Origin: Limnoperna fortunei
Taxonomy: Eukaryota; Mollusca; Bivalvia; Mytilida; Modiolidae
Direction: 5' to 3'
Length of the DNA stretch: 64,000 nt
Assembly: GCA_944474755.1 (NCBI GenBank)
Contig: OX104119.1
Location: 2,157,075 to 2,221,074 of the forward strand
Part shown: in pieces, positions 32,090 to 47,400 of the stretch
How positions within the stretch are numbered: position 1 is the stretch's first letter
Layout: each line of letters opens with the position of its first letter
Translations under genes and position numbers: made by a program
The notes under the pieces: model-generated
Told to the model about the DNA's origin: nothing
Databases searched by the model: none
Seen by the model: the letters and a program-made list of their open reading frames with translations, nothing else

Positions 32090-35000
32090 TTTTAAATACA
32101 AGCCAGCAAACAAGGAAACTGACACTGAAAACTACCAGTCAACAATAAAACAAATAAAACAGACAAAATGATTTAAATACAAGCCAGCAAACAATGAACC
32201 TGACACTGAAAACTACCAGTCAACAATAAAACAAATAAAACAGACAAAATGTTTTAAATACAAGCCAGCAAACAATGAACGTACACTGAAAACTACCAGT
32301 CAACAATAAAACAAATAAAACGGACAAAATGTTTTAAATACAAGCCAGCAAACAATGAACCTGACACTGAAAACTACCAGTCAACAATAAAACAAATAAA
32401 ACAGACAAAATGTTTTTAAATACAAGCCAGCAAACAAGGAAACTGACACTGAAAACTACCAGTCAACAATAAAACAAATAAAACAGACAAAATGTTTTAA
32501 ATACAAGTCAGCAAACAATGAACCTGACACTGAAAACTACCAGTCAACAATAAAACAAATAAAACAGACAAAATGTTTTAAATACAAGCCAGCAAACAAT
32601 GAACCTGACACTGAAAACTACCAGTCAACAATAAAACAAATAAAACAGACAAAATGTTTTAAATACAAGCCAGCAAACAATGAACCTGACACTGAAAACT
32701 ACCAGTCAACAATAAAACAAATAAAACAGACAAAATGTTTTAAATACAAGCCAGCAAACAATGAACCTGACACTGAAAACTACCAGTCAACAATAAAACA
32801 AATAAAACAGACAAAATGTTTTAAATACAAGCCAGCAAACAATGAACCTGACACTGAAAACTACCAGTCAACAATAAAACAAATAAAACAGACAAAATGT
32901 TTTAAATACAAGCCAGCAAACAATGAACCTGACACTGAAAACTACCAGTCAACAATAAAACAAATAAAACAGACAAAATGTTTTAAATACAAGCCAGCAA
33001 ACAATGAACCTGACACTGAAAACTACCAGTCAACAATAAAACAAATAAAACAGACAAAATGTTTTAAATACAAGCCAGCAAACAATGAACCTGATACTGA
33101 AAACTACCAGTCAACAATAAAACAAATAAAACAGACAAAATGTTTTAAATACAAACCAGCAAACAATGAACCTTACACTGAAAACTACCAGTCAACAATA
33201 AAACAAATAAAACAGACAAAATGTTTTAAATACAAGCCAGCAAACAATGAACCTGACACTGAAAACTACCAGTCAACAATAAAACAAATAAAACAGACAA
33301 AATGTTTTAAATACAAGCCAGCAAACAATGAACCTGACACTGAAAACTACCAGTCAACAATAAAACAAATAAAACAGACAAAATGTTTTAAATACAAGCC
33401 AGCAAACAATGAACTTGACACTGAAAACTACCAGTCAACAATAAAACAAATAAAACAGACAAAATGTTTTAAATACAAGCCAGCAAACAATGAACCTGAC
33501 ACTGAAAACTACCAGTCAACAATAAAAAAAATTAAACAGACAAAATGTTTTAAATACAAGCCAGCAAACAATGAACCTGACACTGAAAACTACCGGTCAA
33601 CAATAAAACAAATAAAACAGACAAAATGTTTTAAATACAAGCCAGCAAACAATGAACCTGACACTGAAAACTACCAGTCAACAATAAAACAAATAAAACA
33701 GACAAAATGTTTTAAATACAAGCCAGCAAACAATGAACCTGACACTGAAAACTACCAGTCAACAATAAAACAAATAAAACAGACAAAATGTTTTAAATAC
33801 AAGCCAGCAAACAATGAACCTGACACTGAAAACTATCAGTCAACAATAAAACAAATAAAACAGACAAAATGTTTTAAATACAAGCCAGCAAACAATGAAC
33901 CTGACACTGAAAACTACCAGTCAACAATAAAACAAATAAAACAGACAAAATGTTTTAAATACAAGCCAGCAAACAATGAACCTGACACTGAAAACTACCA
34001 GTCAACAATAAAACAAATAAAACAGACAAAATGTTTTAAATACAAGCCAGCAAAGAATGAACCTGACACTAAAAGCTACCAGTCAACAATAAAACAAATA
34101 AAACAGACAAAATGTTTTAAATACAAGCCAGCAAACAATGAACCTGACACTGAAAACTACCAGTCAACAATAAAACAAATAAAACAGACAAAATGTTTTA
34201 AATACAAGCCAGCAAACAATGAACCTGACACTGAAAACTACCAGTCAACAATAAAACAAATAAAACAGACAAAATGTTTTAAATACAAGCCAGCAAACAA
34301 TGAACCTGACACTGAAAACTACCAGTCAACAATAAAACAAATAAAACAGACAAAATGTTTTAAATACAAGCCAGCAAACAATGAACCTGACACTGAAAAC
34401 TACCAGTCAACAATAAAACAAATAAAACAGACAAAATGTTTTAAATACAAGCCAGCAAACAATGAACCTGACACTGAAAACTACCAGTCAACAATAAAAC
34501 AAATAAAACAGACAAAAGGTTTTAAATACAAGCCAGCAAACAATGAACCTGACACTGAAAACTACCAGTCAACAATAAAACAAATAAAACAGACAAAATG
34601 TTTTAAATACAAGCCAGCAAACAATGAACCTGACACTGAAAACTACCAGTCAACAATAAAACAAATAAAACAGACAAAATGTTTTTAAATACAAGCCAGC
34701 AAACAAGGAAACTGACACTGAAAACTACCAGTCAACAATAAAACAAATAAAACAGACAAAATGATTTAAATACAAGCCAGCAAACAATGAACCTGACACT
34801 GAAAACTACCAGTCAACAATAAAACAAATAAAACAGACAAAATGTTTTAAATACAAGCCAGCAAACAATGAACGTACACTGAAAACTACCAGTCAACAAT
34901 AAAACAAATAAAACGGACAAAATGTTTTAAATACAAGCCAGCAAACAATGAACCTGACACTGAAAACTACCAGTCAACAATAAAACAAATAAAACAGACA

Positions 35001-37330
35001 AAATGTTTTTAAATACAAGCCAGCAAACAAGGAAACTGACACTGAAAACTACCAGTCAACAATAAAACAAATAAAACAGACAAAATGTTTTAAATACAAG
35101 TCAGCAAACAATGAACCTGACACTGAAAACTACCAGTCAACAATAAAACAAATAAAACAGACAAAATGTTTTAAATACAAGCCAGCAAACAATGAACCTG
35201 ACACTGAAAACTACCAGTCAACAATAAAACAAATAAAACAGACAAAATGTTTTAAATACAAGCCAGCAAACAATGAACCTGACACTGAAAACTACCAGTC
35301 AACAATAAAACAAATAAAACAGACAAAATGTTTTAAATACAAGCCAGCAAACAATGAACCTGACACTGAAAACTACCAGTCAACAATAAAACAAATAAAA
35401 CAGACAAAATGTTTTAAATACAAGCCAGCAAACAATGAACCTGACACTGAAAACTACCAGTCAACAATAAAACAAATAAAACAGACAAAATGTTTTAAAT
35501 ACAAGCCAGCAAACAATGAACCTGACACTGAAAACTACCAGTCAACAATAAAACAAATAAAACAGACAAAATGTTTTAAATACAACCCAGCAAAGAATGA
35601 ACCTGACACTAAAAACTACCAGTCAACAATAAAACAAATAAAACAGACAAAATGTTTTAAATACAAGCCAGCAAACAATGAACCTGACACTGAAAACTAC
35701 CAGTCAACAATAAAACAAATAAAACAGACAAAATGTTTTAAATACAAGCCAGCAAACAATGAACATGACACTGAAAACTACCAGTCAACAATAAAAAAAA
35801 TAAAACAGACAAAATGTTTTAAATACAAGCCAGCAAACAATGAACCTGACACTGAAAACTACCAGTCAACAATAAAACAAATAAAACAGACAAAATGTTT
35901 TAAATACAAGCCAGCAAACAATGAACCTGACACTGAAAACTACCAGTCAACAATAAAACAAATAAAACAGACAAAATGTTTTAAATACAAGCCAGCAAAC
36001 AATGAACCTGACACTGAAAACTACCAGTCAACAATAAAACAAATAAAACAGACAAAATGTTTTAAATACAAGCCAGCAAACAATGAACCTGACACTGAAA
36101 ACTACCAGTCAACAATAAAACAAATAAAACAGACAAAATGTTTTAAATACAAGCCAGCAAACAATGAACCTGACTCTGAAAACTACCAGTCAACAATAAA
36201 ACAAATAAAACAGACAAAATGTTTTAAATACAAGCCAGCAAACAATGAACCTGACACTGAAAACTACCAGTCAACAATAAAACAAATAAAACAGACAAAA
36301 TGTTTTAAATACAAGCCAGCAAAGAATGAACCTGACACTAAAAACTACCAGTCAACAATAAAACAAATAAAACAGACAAAATGTTTTAAATACAAGCCAG
36401 CAAACAATGAACCTGACACTGAAAACTACCAGTCAACAATAAAACAAATAAAACAGACAAAATGTTTTAAATACAAGCCAGCAAACAATGAACCTGACAC
36501 TGAAAACTACCAGTCAACAATAAAACAAATAAAACAGACAAAATGTTTTAAATACAAGCCAGCAAACAATGAACCTGACACTGAAAACTACCAGTCAACA
36601 ATAAAACAAATAAAACAGACAAAATGTTTTAAATACAAGCCAGCAAACAATGAACCTGACACTGAAAACTACCAGTCAACAATAAAACAAATAAAACAGA
36701 CAAAATGTTTTAAATACAAGCCAGCAAACAATGAACCTGACACTGAAAACTACCAGTCAACAATAAAACAAATAAAACAGACAAAAGGTTTTAAATACAA
36801 GCCAGCAAACAATGAACCTGACACTGAAAACTACCAGTCAACAATAAAACAAATAAAACAGACAAAATGTTTTAAATACAAGCCAGCAAACAATGAACCT
36901 GACACTGAAAACTACCAGTCAACAATAAAACAAATAAAACAGACAAAATGTTTTTAAATACAAGCCAGCAAACAAGGAAACTGACACTGAAAACTACCAG
37001 TCAACAATAAAACAAATAAAACAGACAAAATGATTTAAATACAAGCCAGCAAACAATGAACCTGACACTGAAAACTACCAGTCAACAATAAAACAAATAA
37101 AACAGACAAAATGTTTTAAATACAAGCCAGCAAACAATGAACGTACACTGAAAACTACCAGTCAACAATAAAACAAATAAAACGGACAAAATGTTTTAAA
37201 TACAAGCCAGCAAACAATGAACCTGACACTGAAAACTACCAGTCACAATAAAACAAATAAAACAGACAAAATGTTTTTAAATACAAGCCAGCAAACAAGG
37301 AAACTGACACTGAAAACTACCAGTCAACAA
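31920..37330 (+). repeat. Higher-order block of about 28-32 units, three consecutive copies
   Basis: Rare variants recur together: AAAGGTTTTAAATAC, then TGTTTTTAAATAC with AACAAGGAAACTGAC, then AAATGATTTAAATAC, then an 80-bp GAACGT unit with AAACGGACAAAATG, then a second TGTTTTTAAATAC unit. The first TGTTTTT units fall at about 32081, 34674 and 36943, offsets 2593 and 2269, which differ by exactly four units (324 bp). The upstream marker AAAGAATGAACCTGACACTA follows the same offsets (31459, 34052, 36321). Confidence 0.85.
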
Positions 37331-38429
37331 TAAAACAAATAAAACAGACAAAATGTTTTAAATACAAGCCAGCAAACAATGAACCTGACACTGAAAACTA
37401 CCAGTCAACAATAAAACAAATAAAACAGACAAAATGTTTTAAATACAAGCCAGCAAACAATGAACCTGACACTGAAAACTACCAGTCAACAATAAAACAA
37501 ATAAAACAGACAAAATGTTTTAAATACAAGCCAGCAAACAATGAACGTACACTGAAAACTACCAGTCAACAATAAAACAAATAAAACAGACAAAATGTTT
37601 TAAATACAAGCCAGCAAACAATGAACCTGACACTAAAAACCACCAGTCAACAATAAAACAAATAAAACAGACAAAATGTTTTAAATACAAGCCAGCAAAC
37701 AATGAACCTGACACTGAAAACTACCAGTCAACAATAAAACAAATAAAACAGACAAAATGTTTTAAATACAAGCCAGCAGACAATGAACCTGACACTGAAA
37801 ACTACCAGTCAACAATAAAACAAATAAAACAGACAAAATGTTTTAAATACAAGCCAGCAAACAATGAACATGACTCTGAAAACTACCAGTCAACAATAAA
37901 ACAAATAAAACAGACAAAATGTTTTAAATACAAGCCAGCAAACAATGAACCTGACACTGAAAACTACCAGTCAACAATAAAACAAATAAAACAGACAAAA
38001 TGTTTTAAATACAAGCCAGCAAACAATGAACCTGACACTGAAAACTACCAGTCAACAATAAAACAAATAAAACAGACAAAATGTTTTAAATACAAGCCAT
38101 CAAACAATGAACCTGACACTAAAAACTACCAGTCAACAATAAAACAAATAAAACAGACAAAATGTTTTAAATACAAGCCAGCAAACAATGAACCTGACAC
38201 TGAAAACTACCAGTCAACAATAAAACAAATAAAACAGACAAAATGTTTTAAATACAAGCCAGCAAACAATGAACCTGACACTGAAAACTACCAGTCAACA
38301 ATAAAACAAATAAAACAGACAAAATGTTTTAAATACAAGCCAGCAAACAATGAACCTGACACTGAAAACTACCAGTCAACAATAAAACAAATAAAACAGA
38401 CAAAATGTTTTAAATACAAGCCAGCAAAC

Positions 38430-41400
38430 AATGAACGTACACTGAAAACTACCAGTCAACAATAAAACAAATAAAACAGACAAACTGTTTTAAATACAAG
38501 TCAGCAAACAATGAACCTGACACTAAAAACTACCAGTCAACAATAAAACAAATAAAACAGACAAAATGTTTTACATACAAGCCAGCAAACAATGAACCTG
38601 ACACTGAAAACTACCAGTCAACAATAAAACAAATAAAACAGACAAAATGTTTTAAATACAAGCCAGCAAACAATGAACCTGACACTGAAAACTACCAGTC
38701 AACAATAAAACAAATAAAACAGACAAAATGTTTTAAATACAAGCCAGCAAACAATGAACCTGACACTGAAAACTACCAGTCAACAATAAAACAAATAAAA
38801 CAGACAAAATGTTTTAAATACAAGCCAGCAAACAATGAACCTGACACTGAAAACTACCAGTCAACAATAAAACAAATAAAACAGACAAAATGTTTTAAAT
38901 ACAAGCCAGCAAACAATGAACATGACTCTGAAAACTACCAGTCAACAATAAAACAAATAAAACAGACAAAATGTTTTAAATACAAGCCAGCAAACAATGA
39001 ACCTGACACTGAAAACTACCAGTCAACAATAAAACAAATAAAACAGACAAAATGTTTTAAATACAAGCCAGCAAACAATGAACCTGACACTGAAAACTAC
39101 CAGTCAACAATAAAACAAATAAAACAGACAAAATGTTTTAAATACAAGCCAGCAAACAATGAACCTGACACTAAAAACTACCAGTCAACAATAAAACAAA
39201 TAAAACAGACAAAATGTTTTAAATACAAGCCAGCAAACAATGAACCTGACACTGAAAACTACCAGTCAACAATAAAACAAATAAAACAGACAAAATGTTT
39301 TAAATACAAGCCAGCAAACAATGAACCTGACACTGAAAACTACCAGTCAACAATAAAACAAATAAAACAGACAAAATGTTTTAAATACAAGCCAGCAAAC
39401 AATGAACCTGACACTGAAAACTACCAGTCAACAATAAAACAAATAAAACAGACAAAATGTTTTAAATACAAGCCAGCAAACAATGAACCTGACACTGAAA
39501 ACTACCAGTCAACAATAAAACAAACAAAACAGACAAAATGTTTTAAATACAAGCCAGCAAACAATGAACCTGACTCTGAAAACTACCAGTCAACAATAAA
39601 ACAAATAAAACAGACAAAATGTTTTAAATACAAGCCAGCAAACAATGAACCTGACACTGAAAACTACCAGTCAACAATAAAACAAATAAAACGGACAAAA
39701 TGTTTTAAATACAAGCCAGCAAACAATGAACCTGACACTGAAAACTACCAGTCAACAATAAAACAAATAAAACAGACAAAATGTTTTAAATACAAGCCAG
39801 CAAACAATGAACCTGACACTAAAAACTACCAGTCAACAATAAAACAAATAAAACAGACAAAATGTTTTAAATACAAGCCAGCAAACAATGAACCTGACAC
39901 TGAAAACTACCAGTCAACAATAAAACAAATAAAACAGACAAAATGTTTTAAATACAAGTCATCAAACAATGAACCTGACACTGAAAACTACCAGTCAACA
40001 ATAAAACAAATAAAACAGACAAAATGTTTTAAATACAAGCCAGCAAACAATGAACCTGACACTGAAAACTACCAGTCAACAATAAAACAAATAAAACAGA
40101 CAAAATGTTTTAAATACAAGCCAGCAAACAATGAACCTGACACTGAAAACTACCAGTCAACAATAAAACAAATAAAACAGACAAAATGTTTTAAATACAA
40201 GCCAGCAAACAATGAACCTGACACTGAAAACTACCAGTCAACAATAAAACAAATAAAACAGACAAAATGTTTTAAATACAAGCCAGCAAACAATGAACCT
40301 GACACTGAAAACTACCAGTCAACAATAAAACAAATAAAACAGACAAAATGTTTTAAATACAAGCCAGCAAACAATGAACCTGACACTGAAAACTACCAGT
40401 CAACAATAAAACAAATAAAACAGACAAAATGTTTTAAATACAAGCCAGCAAACAATGAACCTGACACTAAAAACTACCAGTCAACAATAAAACAAATAAA
40501 ACAGACAAAATGTTTTAAATACAAGCCAGCAAACAATGAACCTGACACTGAAAACTACCAGTCAACAATAAAACAAATAAAACAGACAAAATGTTTTAAA
40601 TACAAGCCAGCAAACAATGAACCTTACACTGAAAACTACCAGTCAACAATAAAACAAATAAAACAGACAAAATGTTTTAAATACAAGCCAGCAAACAATG
40701 AACGTACACTGAAAACTACCAGTCAACAATAAAACAAATAAAACAGACAAAATGTTTTAAATACAAGCCAGCAAACAATGAACCTGACACTGAAAACTAC
40801 CAGTCAACAATAAAACAAATAAAACAGACAAAATGTTTTAAATGCAAGCCAGCAAACAATGAACCTTACACTGAAAACTACCAGTCAACAATAAAACAAA
40901 TAAAACAGACAAAATGTTTTAAATACAAACCAGCAAACAATGAACGTACACTGAAAACTACCAGTCAACAATAAAACAAATAAAACAGACAAAATGTTTT
41001 TAAATACAAGCCGGCAAACAAGGAACCTGACACTAAAAACTACCAGTCAACAATAAAACAAATAAAACAGACAAAATGTTTTAAATACAAGCCAGCAAAC
41101 AATGAACGTACACTGAAAACTACCAGTCAACGATAAAACAAATAAAACAGACAAAATGTTTTAAATACAATCCAGCAAACAATGAACCTGACACTGAAAA
41201 CTACCAGTCAACAATAAAACAAATAAAACAGACAAAATGTTTTAAATACAAGCCAGCAAACAATGAACCTGACACTGAAAACTACCAGTCAACAATAAAA
41301 CAAATAAAACAGACAAAATGTTTTAAATACAAGCCAGCAAACAATGAACCTGACACTAAAAACTACCAGTCAACAATAAAACAAATAAAACAGACAAAAT

Positions 41401-44400
41401 GTTTTAAATACAAGCCAGCAAACAATGAACCTGACACTGAAAACTACCAGTCAACAATAAAACAAATAAAACAGACAAAATGTTTTAAATACAAGCCAGC
41501 AAACAATGAACCTGACTCTGAAAACTACCAGTCAACAAAAACAAATAAAAATAACAAAATGTTTTAAATACAAGCCAGCAAACAATGAACCTGACACTGA
41601 AAACTACCAGTCAACAATAAAACAAATAAAACAGACAAAATGTTTTAAATACAAGCCAGCAAACAATGAACGTACACTGAAAACTACCAGTCAACAATAA
41701 AACAAATAAAACAGACAAAATGTTTCAAATACAAGCCAGCAAACAATGAACCTGACACTGAAAACTACCAGTCAACAATAAAACAAATAAAACGGACAAA
41801 ATGTTTTAAATACAAGCCAGCAAACAATGAACCTGACACTGAAAACTACCAGTCAACAATAAAACAAATAAAACAGACAAAATGTTTTAAATACAAGCCA
41901 GCAAACAATGAACCTGACACTGAAAACTACCAGTCAACAATAAAACAAATAAAACAGACAAAATGTTTTTAAATACAAGCCAGCAAACAATGAACCTTAC
42001 ACTGAAAACTACCAGTCAACAATAAAACAAATAAAACAGACAAAATGTTTTAAATACAAGCCATCAAACAATGAACCTGACACTAAAAACTACCAGTCAA
42101 CAATAAAACAAATAAAACAGACAAAATGTTTTAAATACAAGCCAGCAAACAATGAACCTGACACTGAAAACTACCAGTCAACAATAAAACAAATAAAACA
42201 GACAAAATGTTTTAAATACAAGTCATCAAACAATGAACCTGACACTGAAAACTACCAGTCAACAATAAAACAAATAAAACAGACAAAATGTTTTAAATAC
42301 AAGCCAGCAAACAATGAACCTGACACTGAAAACTACCAGTCAACAATAAAACAAATAAAACAGACAAAATGTTTTAAATACAAGCCAGCAAACAATGAAC
42401 CTGACACTGAAAACTACCAGTCAACAATAAAACAAATAAAACAGACAAAATGTTTTAAATACAAGCCAGCAAACAATGAACCTGACACTGAAAACTACCA
42501 GTCAACAATAAAACAAATAAAACAGACAAAATGTTTTAAATACAAGCCAGCAAACAATGAACCTGACACTGAAAACTACCAGTCAACAATAAAACAAATA
42601 AAACAGACAAAATGTTTTAAATACAAGCCAGCAAACAATGAACCTGACACTGAAAACTACCAGTCAACAATAAAACAAATAAAACAGACAAAATGTTTTA
42701 AATACAAGCCAGCAAACAATGAACCTGACACTAAAAACTACCAGTCAACAATAAAACAAATAAAACAGACAAAATGTTTTAAATACAAGCCAGCAAACAA
42801 TGAACCTGACACTGAAAACTACCAGTCAACAATAAAACAAATAAAACAGACAAAATGTTTTAAATACAAGCCAGCAAACAATGAACCTTACACTGAAAAC
42901 TACCAGTCAACAATAAAACAAATAAAACAGACAAAATGTTTTAAATACAAGCCAGCAAACAATGAACGTACACTGAAAACTACCAGTCAACAATAAAACA
43001 AATAAAACAGACAAAATGTTTTAAATACAAGCCAGCAAACAATGAACCTGACACTGAAAACTACCAGTCAACAATAAAACAAATAAAACAGACAAAATGT
43101 TTTAAATACAAGCCAGCAAACAATGAACCTTACACTGAAAACTACCAGTCAACAATAAAACAAATAAAACAGACAAAATGTTTTAAATACAAACCAGCAA
43201 ACAATGAACGTACACTGAAAACTACCAGTCAACAATAAAACAAATAAAACAGACAAAATGTTTTTAAATACAAGCCGGCAAACAAGGAACCTGACACTAA
43301 AAACTACCAGTCAACAATAAAACAAATAAAACAGACAAAATGTTTTAAATACAAGCCAGCAAACAATGAACGTACACTGAAAACTACCAGTCAACGATAA
43401 AACAAATAAAACAGACAAAATGTTTTAAATACAATCCAGCAAACAATGAACCTGACACTGAAAACTACCAGTCAACAATAAAACAAATAAAACAGACAAA
43501 ATGTTTTAAATACAAGCCAGCAAACAATGAACCTGACACTGAAAACTACCAGTCAACAATAAAACAAATAAAACAGACAAAATGTTTTAAATACAAGCCA
43601 GCAAACAATGAACCTGACACTAAAAACTACCAGTCAACAATAAAACAAATAAAACAGACAAAATGTTTTAAATACAAGCCAGCAAACAATGAACCTGACA
43701 CTGAAAACTACCAGTCAACAATAAAACAAATAAAACAGACAAAATGTTTTAAATACAAGCCAGCAAACAATGAACCTGACTCTGAAAACTACCAGTCAAC
43801 AAAAACAAATAAAAATAACAAAATGTTTTAAATACAAGCCAGCAAACAATGAACCTGACACTGAAAACTACCAGTCAACAATAAAACAAATAAAACAGAC
43901 AAAATGTTTTAAATACAAGCCAGCAAACAATGAACGTACACTGAAAACTACCAGTCAACAATAAAACAAATAAAACAGACAAAATGTTTCAAATACAAGC
44001 CAGCAAACAATGAACCTGACACTGAAAACTACCAGTCAACAATAAAACAAATAAAACAGACAAAATGTTTTAAATACAAGCCAGCAAACAATGAACCTGA
44101 CACTGAAAACTACCAGTCAACAATAAAACAAATAAAACAGACAAAATGTTTTAAATACAAGCCTGCAAACAATGAACATGACACTGAAAACTACCAGTCA
44201 ACAATAAAACAAATAAAACAGACAAAATGTTTTAAATACAAGCCAGCAAACAATGAACCTGACACTGAAAACTACCAGTCAACAATAAAACAAATAAAAC
44301 AGACAAAATGTTTTAAATACAAGCCAGCAAACAATGAACCTGACACTGAAAACTACCAGTCAACAATAAAACAAATAAAACAGACAAAATGTTTTTAAAT

Positions 44401-47400
44401 ACAAGCCAGCAAACAATGAACCTGACACTGAAAACTACCAGTCAACAATAAAACAAATAAAACAGACAAAATGTTTTAAATACAAGCCAGCAAACAATGA
44501 ACCTGACACTGAAAACTACCAGTCAACAATAAAACAAATAAAACAGACAAAATGTTTTAAATACAAGCCAGCAAACAATGAACCTGACACTGAAAACTAC
44601 CAGATAACAATAAAACAAATAAAACAGACAAAATGTTTTAAATACAAGCCAGCAAACAATGAACCTGACACTAAAAACTACCAGTCAACAATAAAACAAA
44701 TAAAACAGACAAAATGTTTTAAATACAAGCCAGCAAACAATGAACCTGACACTGAAAACTACCAGTCAACAATAAAACAAATAAAACAGACAAAATGTTT
44801 TAAATACAAGCCAGCAAACAATGAACCTGACACAGAAAACCACCAGTCAACAATAAAACAAATAAAACAGACAAAATGTTTTAAATACAAGCCAGCAAAC
44901 AATGAACCTGACACTGAAAACTACCAGTCAACAATAAAACAAATAAAACAGACAAAATGTTTTAAATACAAGCCAGCAAACATTGAACCTGACACTGAAA
45001 ACTACCAGTCAACAATAAAACAAATAAAACAGACAAAATGTTTTAAATACAAGCCAGCAAACAATGAACCTGACTCTGAAAACTACCAGTCAACAATAAA
45101 ACAAATAAAACAGACAAAATGTTTTAAATACAAGCCAGCAAACAATGAACCTGACACTGAAAACTACCAGTCAACAATAAAACGAATAAAACAGACAAAA
45201 TGTTTTAAATACAAGCCAGCAAACAATGAACGTACACTGAAAACTACCAGTCAACAATAAAACAAATAAAACAGACAAAATGTTTTAAATACAAGTCAGC
45301 AAACAATGAACCTGACACTGAAAACTACCAGTCAACAATAAAACAAATAAAACAGACAAAATGTTTTAAATACAAGCCAGCAAACAATGAACGTACACTG
45401 AAAACTACCAGTCAACAATAAAACAAATAAAACAGACAAAATGTTTTAAATACAAGCCAGCAAACAATGAACCTGACAATGAAAACTACCAGTCAACAAT
45501 AAAACAAATAAAACAGACAAAATGTTTTAAATACAAGCCAGCAAACAATGAACCTGACACTGAAAACTACCAGTCAACGATAAAACAAATAAAACAGACA
45601 AAATGTTTTAAATACAAGCCAGCAAACAATGAACCTGACACTGAAAACTACCAGTCAACAATAAAACAAATAAAACAGACAAAATGTTTTAAATACAAGC
45701 CAGCAAACAATGAACCTGACACTGAAAACTACCAGTCAACAATAAAACAAATAAAACAGACAAAATGTTTTAAATACAAGCCAGCAAACAATGAACCTGA
45801 CACTGAAAACTACCAGTCAACAATAAAACAAATAAAACAGACAAAATGTTTTAAATACAAGTCAGCAAACAATGAACCTGACACTGAAAACTACCAGTCA
45901 ACAATAAAACAAATAAAACAGACAAAATGTTTTAAATACAAGCCAGCAAACAATGAACGTACACTGAAAACTACCAGTCAACAATAAAACAAATAAAACA
46001 GACAAAATGTTTTAAATACAAGCCAGCAAACAATGAACCTGACAATGAAAACTACCAGTCAACAATAAAACAAATAAAACAGACAAAATGTTTTAAATAC
46101 AAGCCAGCAAACAATGAACCTGACACTGAAAACTACCAGTCAACGATAAAACAAATAAAACAGACAAAATGTTTTAAATACAAGCCAGCAAACAATGAAC
46201 CTGACACTGAAAACTACCAGTCAACAATAAAACAAATAAAACAGACAAAATGTTTTAAATACAAGCCAGCAAACAATGAACCTGACACTGAAAACTACCA
46301 GTCAACAATAAAACAAATAAAACAGACAAAATGTTTTAAATACAAGCCAGCAAACAATGAACCTGACACTGAAAACTACCAGTCAACAATAAAACAAATA
46401 AAACAGACAAAATGTTTTAAATACAAGCCAGCAAACAATGAACCTGACACTAAAAACTACCAGTCAACAATAAAACAAATAAAACAGACAAAATGTTTTA
46501 AATACAAGCCAGCAAACAATGAACCTGACACTGAAAACTACCAGTCAACAATAAAACAAATAAAACAGACAAAATGTTTTAAATACAAGCCAGCAAACAA
46601 TGAACCTGACTCTGAAAACTACCAGTCAACAAAAACAAATAAAAATAACAAAATGTTTTAAATACAAGCCAGCAAACAATGAACCTGACACTGAAAACTA
46701 CCAGTCAACAATAAAACAAATAAAACAGACAAAATGTTTTAAATACAAGCCAGCAAACAATGAACGTACACTGAAAACTACCAGTCAACAATAAAACAAA
46801 TAAAACAGACAAAATGTTTCAAATACAAGCCAGCAAACAATGAACCTGACACTGAAAACTACCAGTCAACAATAAAACAAATAAAACAGACAAAATGTTT
46901 TAAATACAAGCCAGCAAACAATGAACGTACACTGAAATCTACCAGTCAACAATAAAACAAATAAAACAGACAAAATGTTTTAAATACAAGCCAGCAAACA
47001 ATGAACCTGACACTGAAAACTACCAGTCAACAATAAAACAAATAAAACAGACAAAATGTTTTGAATACAAGTCAGCAAACAATGAACCTGACACTGAAAA
47101 CTACCAGTCAACAATAAAACAAATAAAACAGACAAAATGTTTTAAATACAAGCCAGCAAACAATGAACCTGACACTGAAAACTACCAGTCAACAATAAAA
47201 CAAATAAAACAGACAAAATGTTTTAAATACAAGCCAGCAAACAATGAACGTGACACTGAAAACTACCAGTCAACAATAAAACAAATAAAACAGACAAAAT
47301 GTTTTGAATACAAGTCAGCAAACAATGAACCTGACACTGAAAACTACCAGTCAACAATTAAACAAATAAAACTGACAAAATGTTTTAAATACAATCCAGC

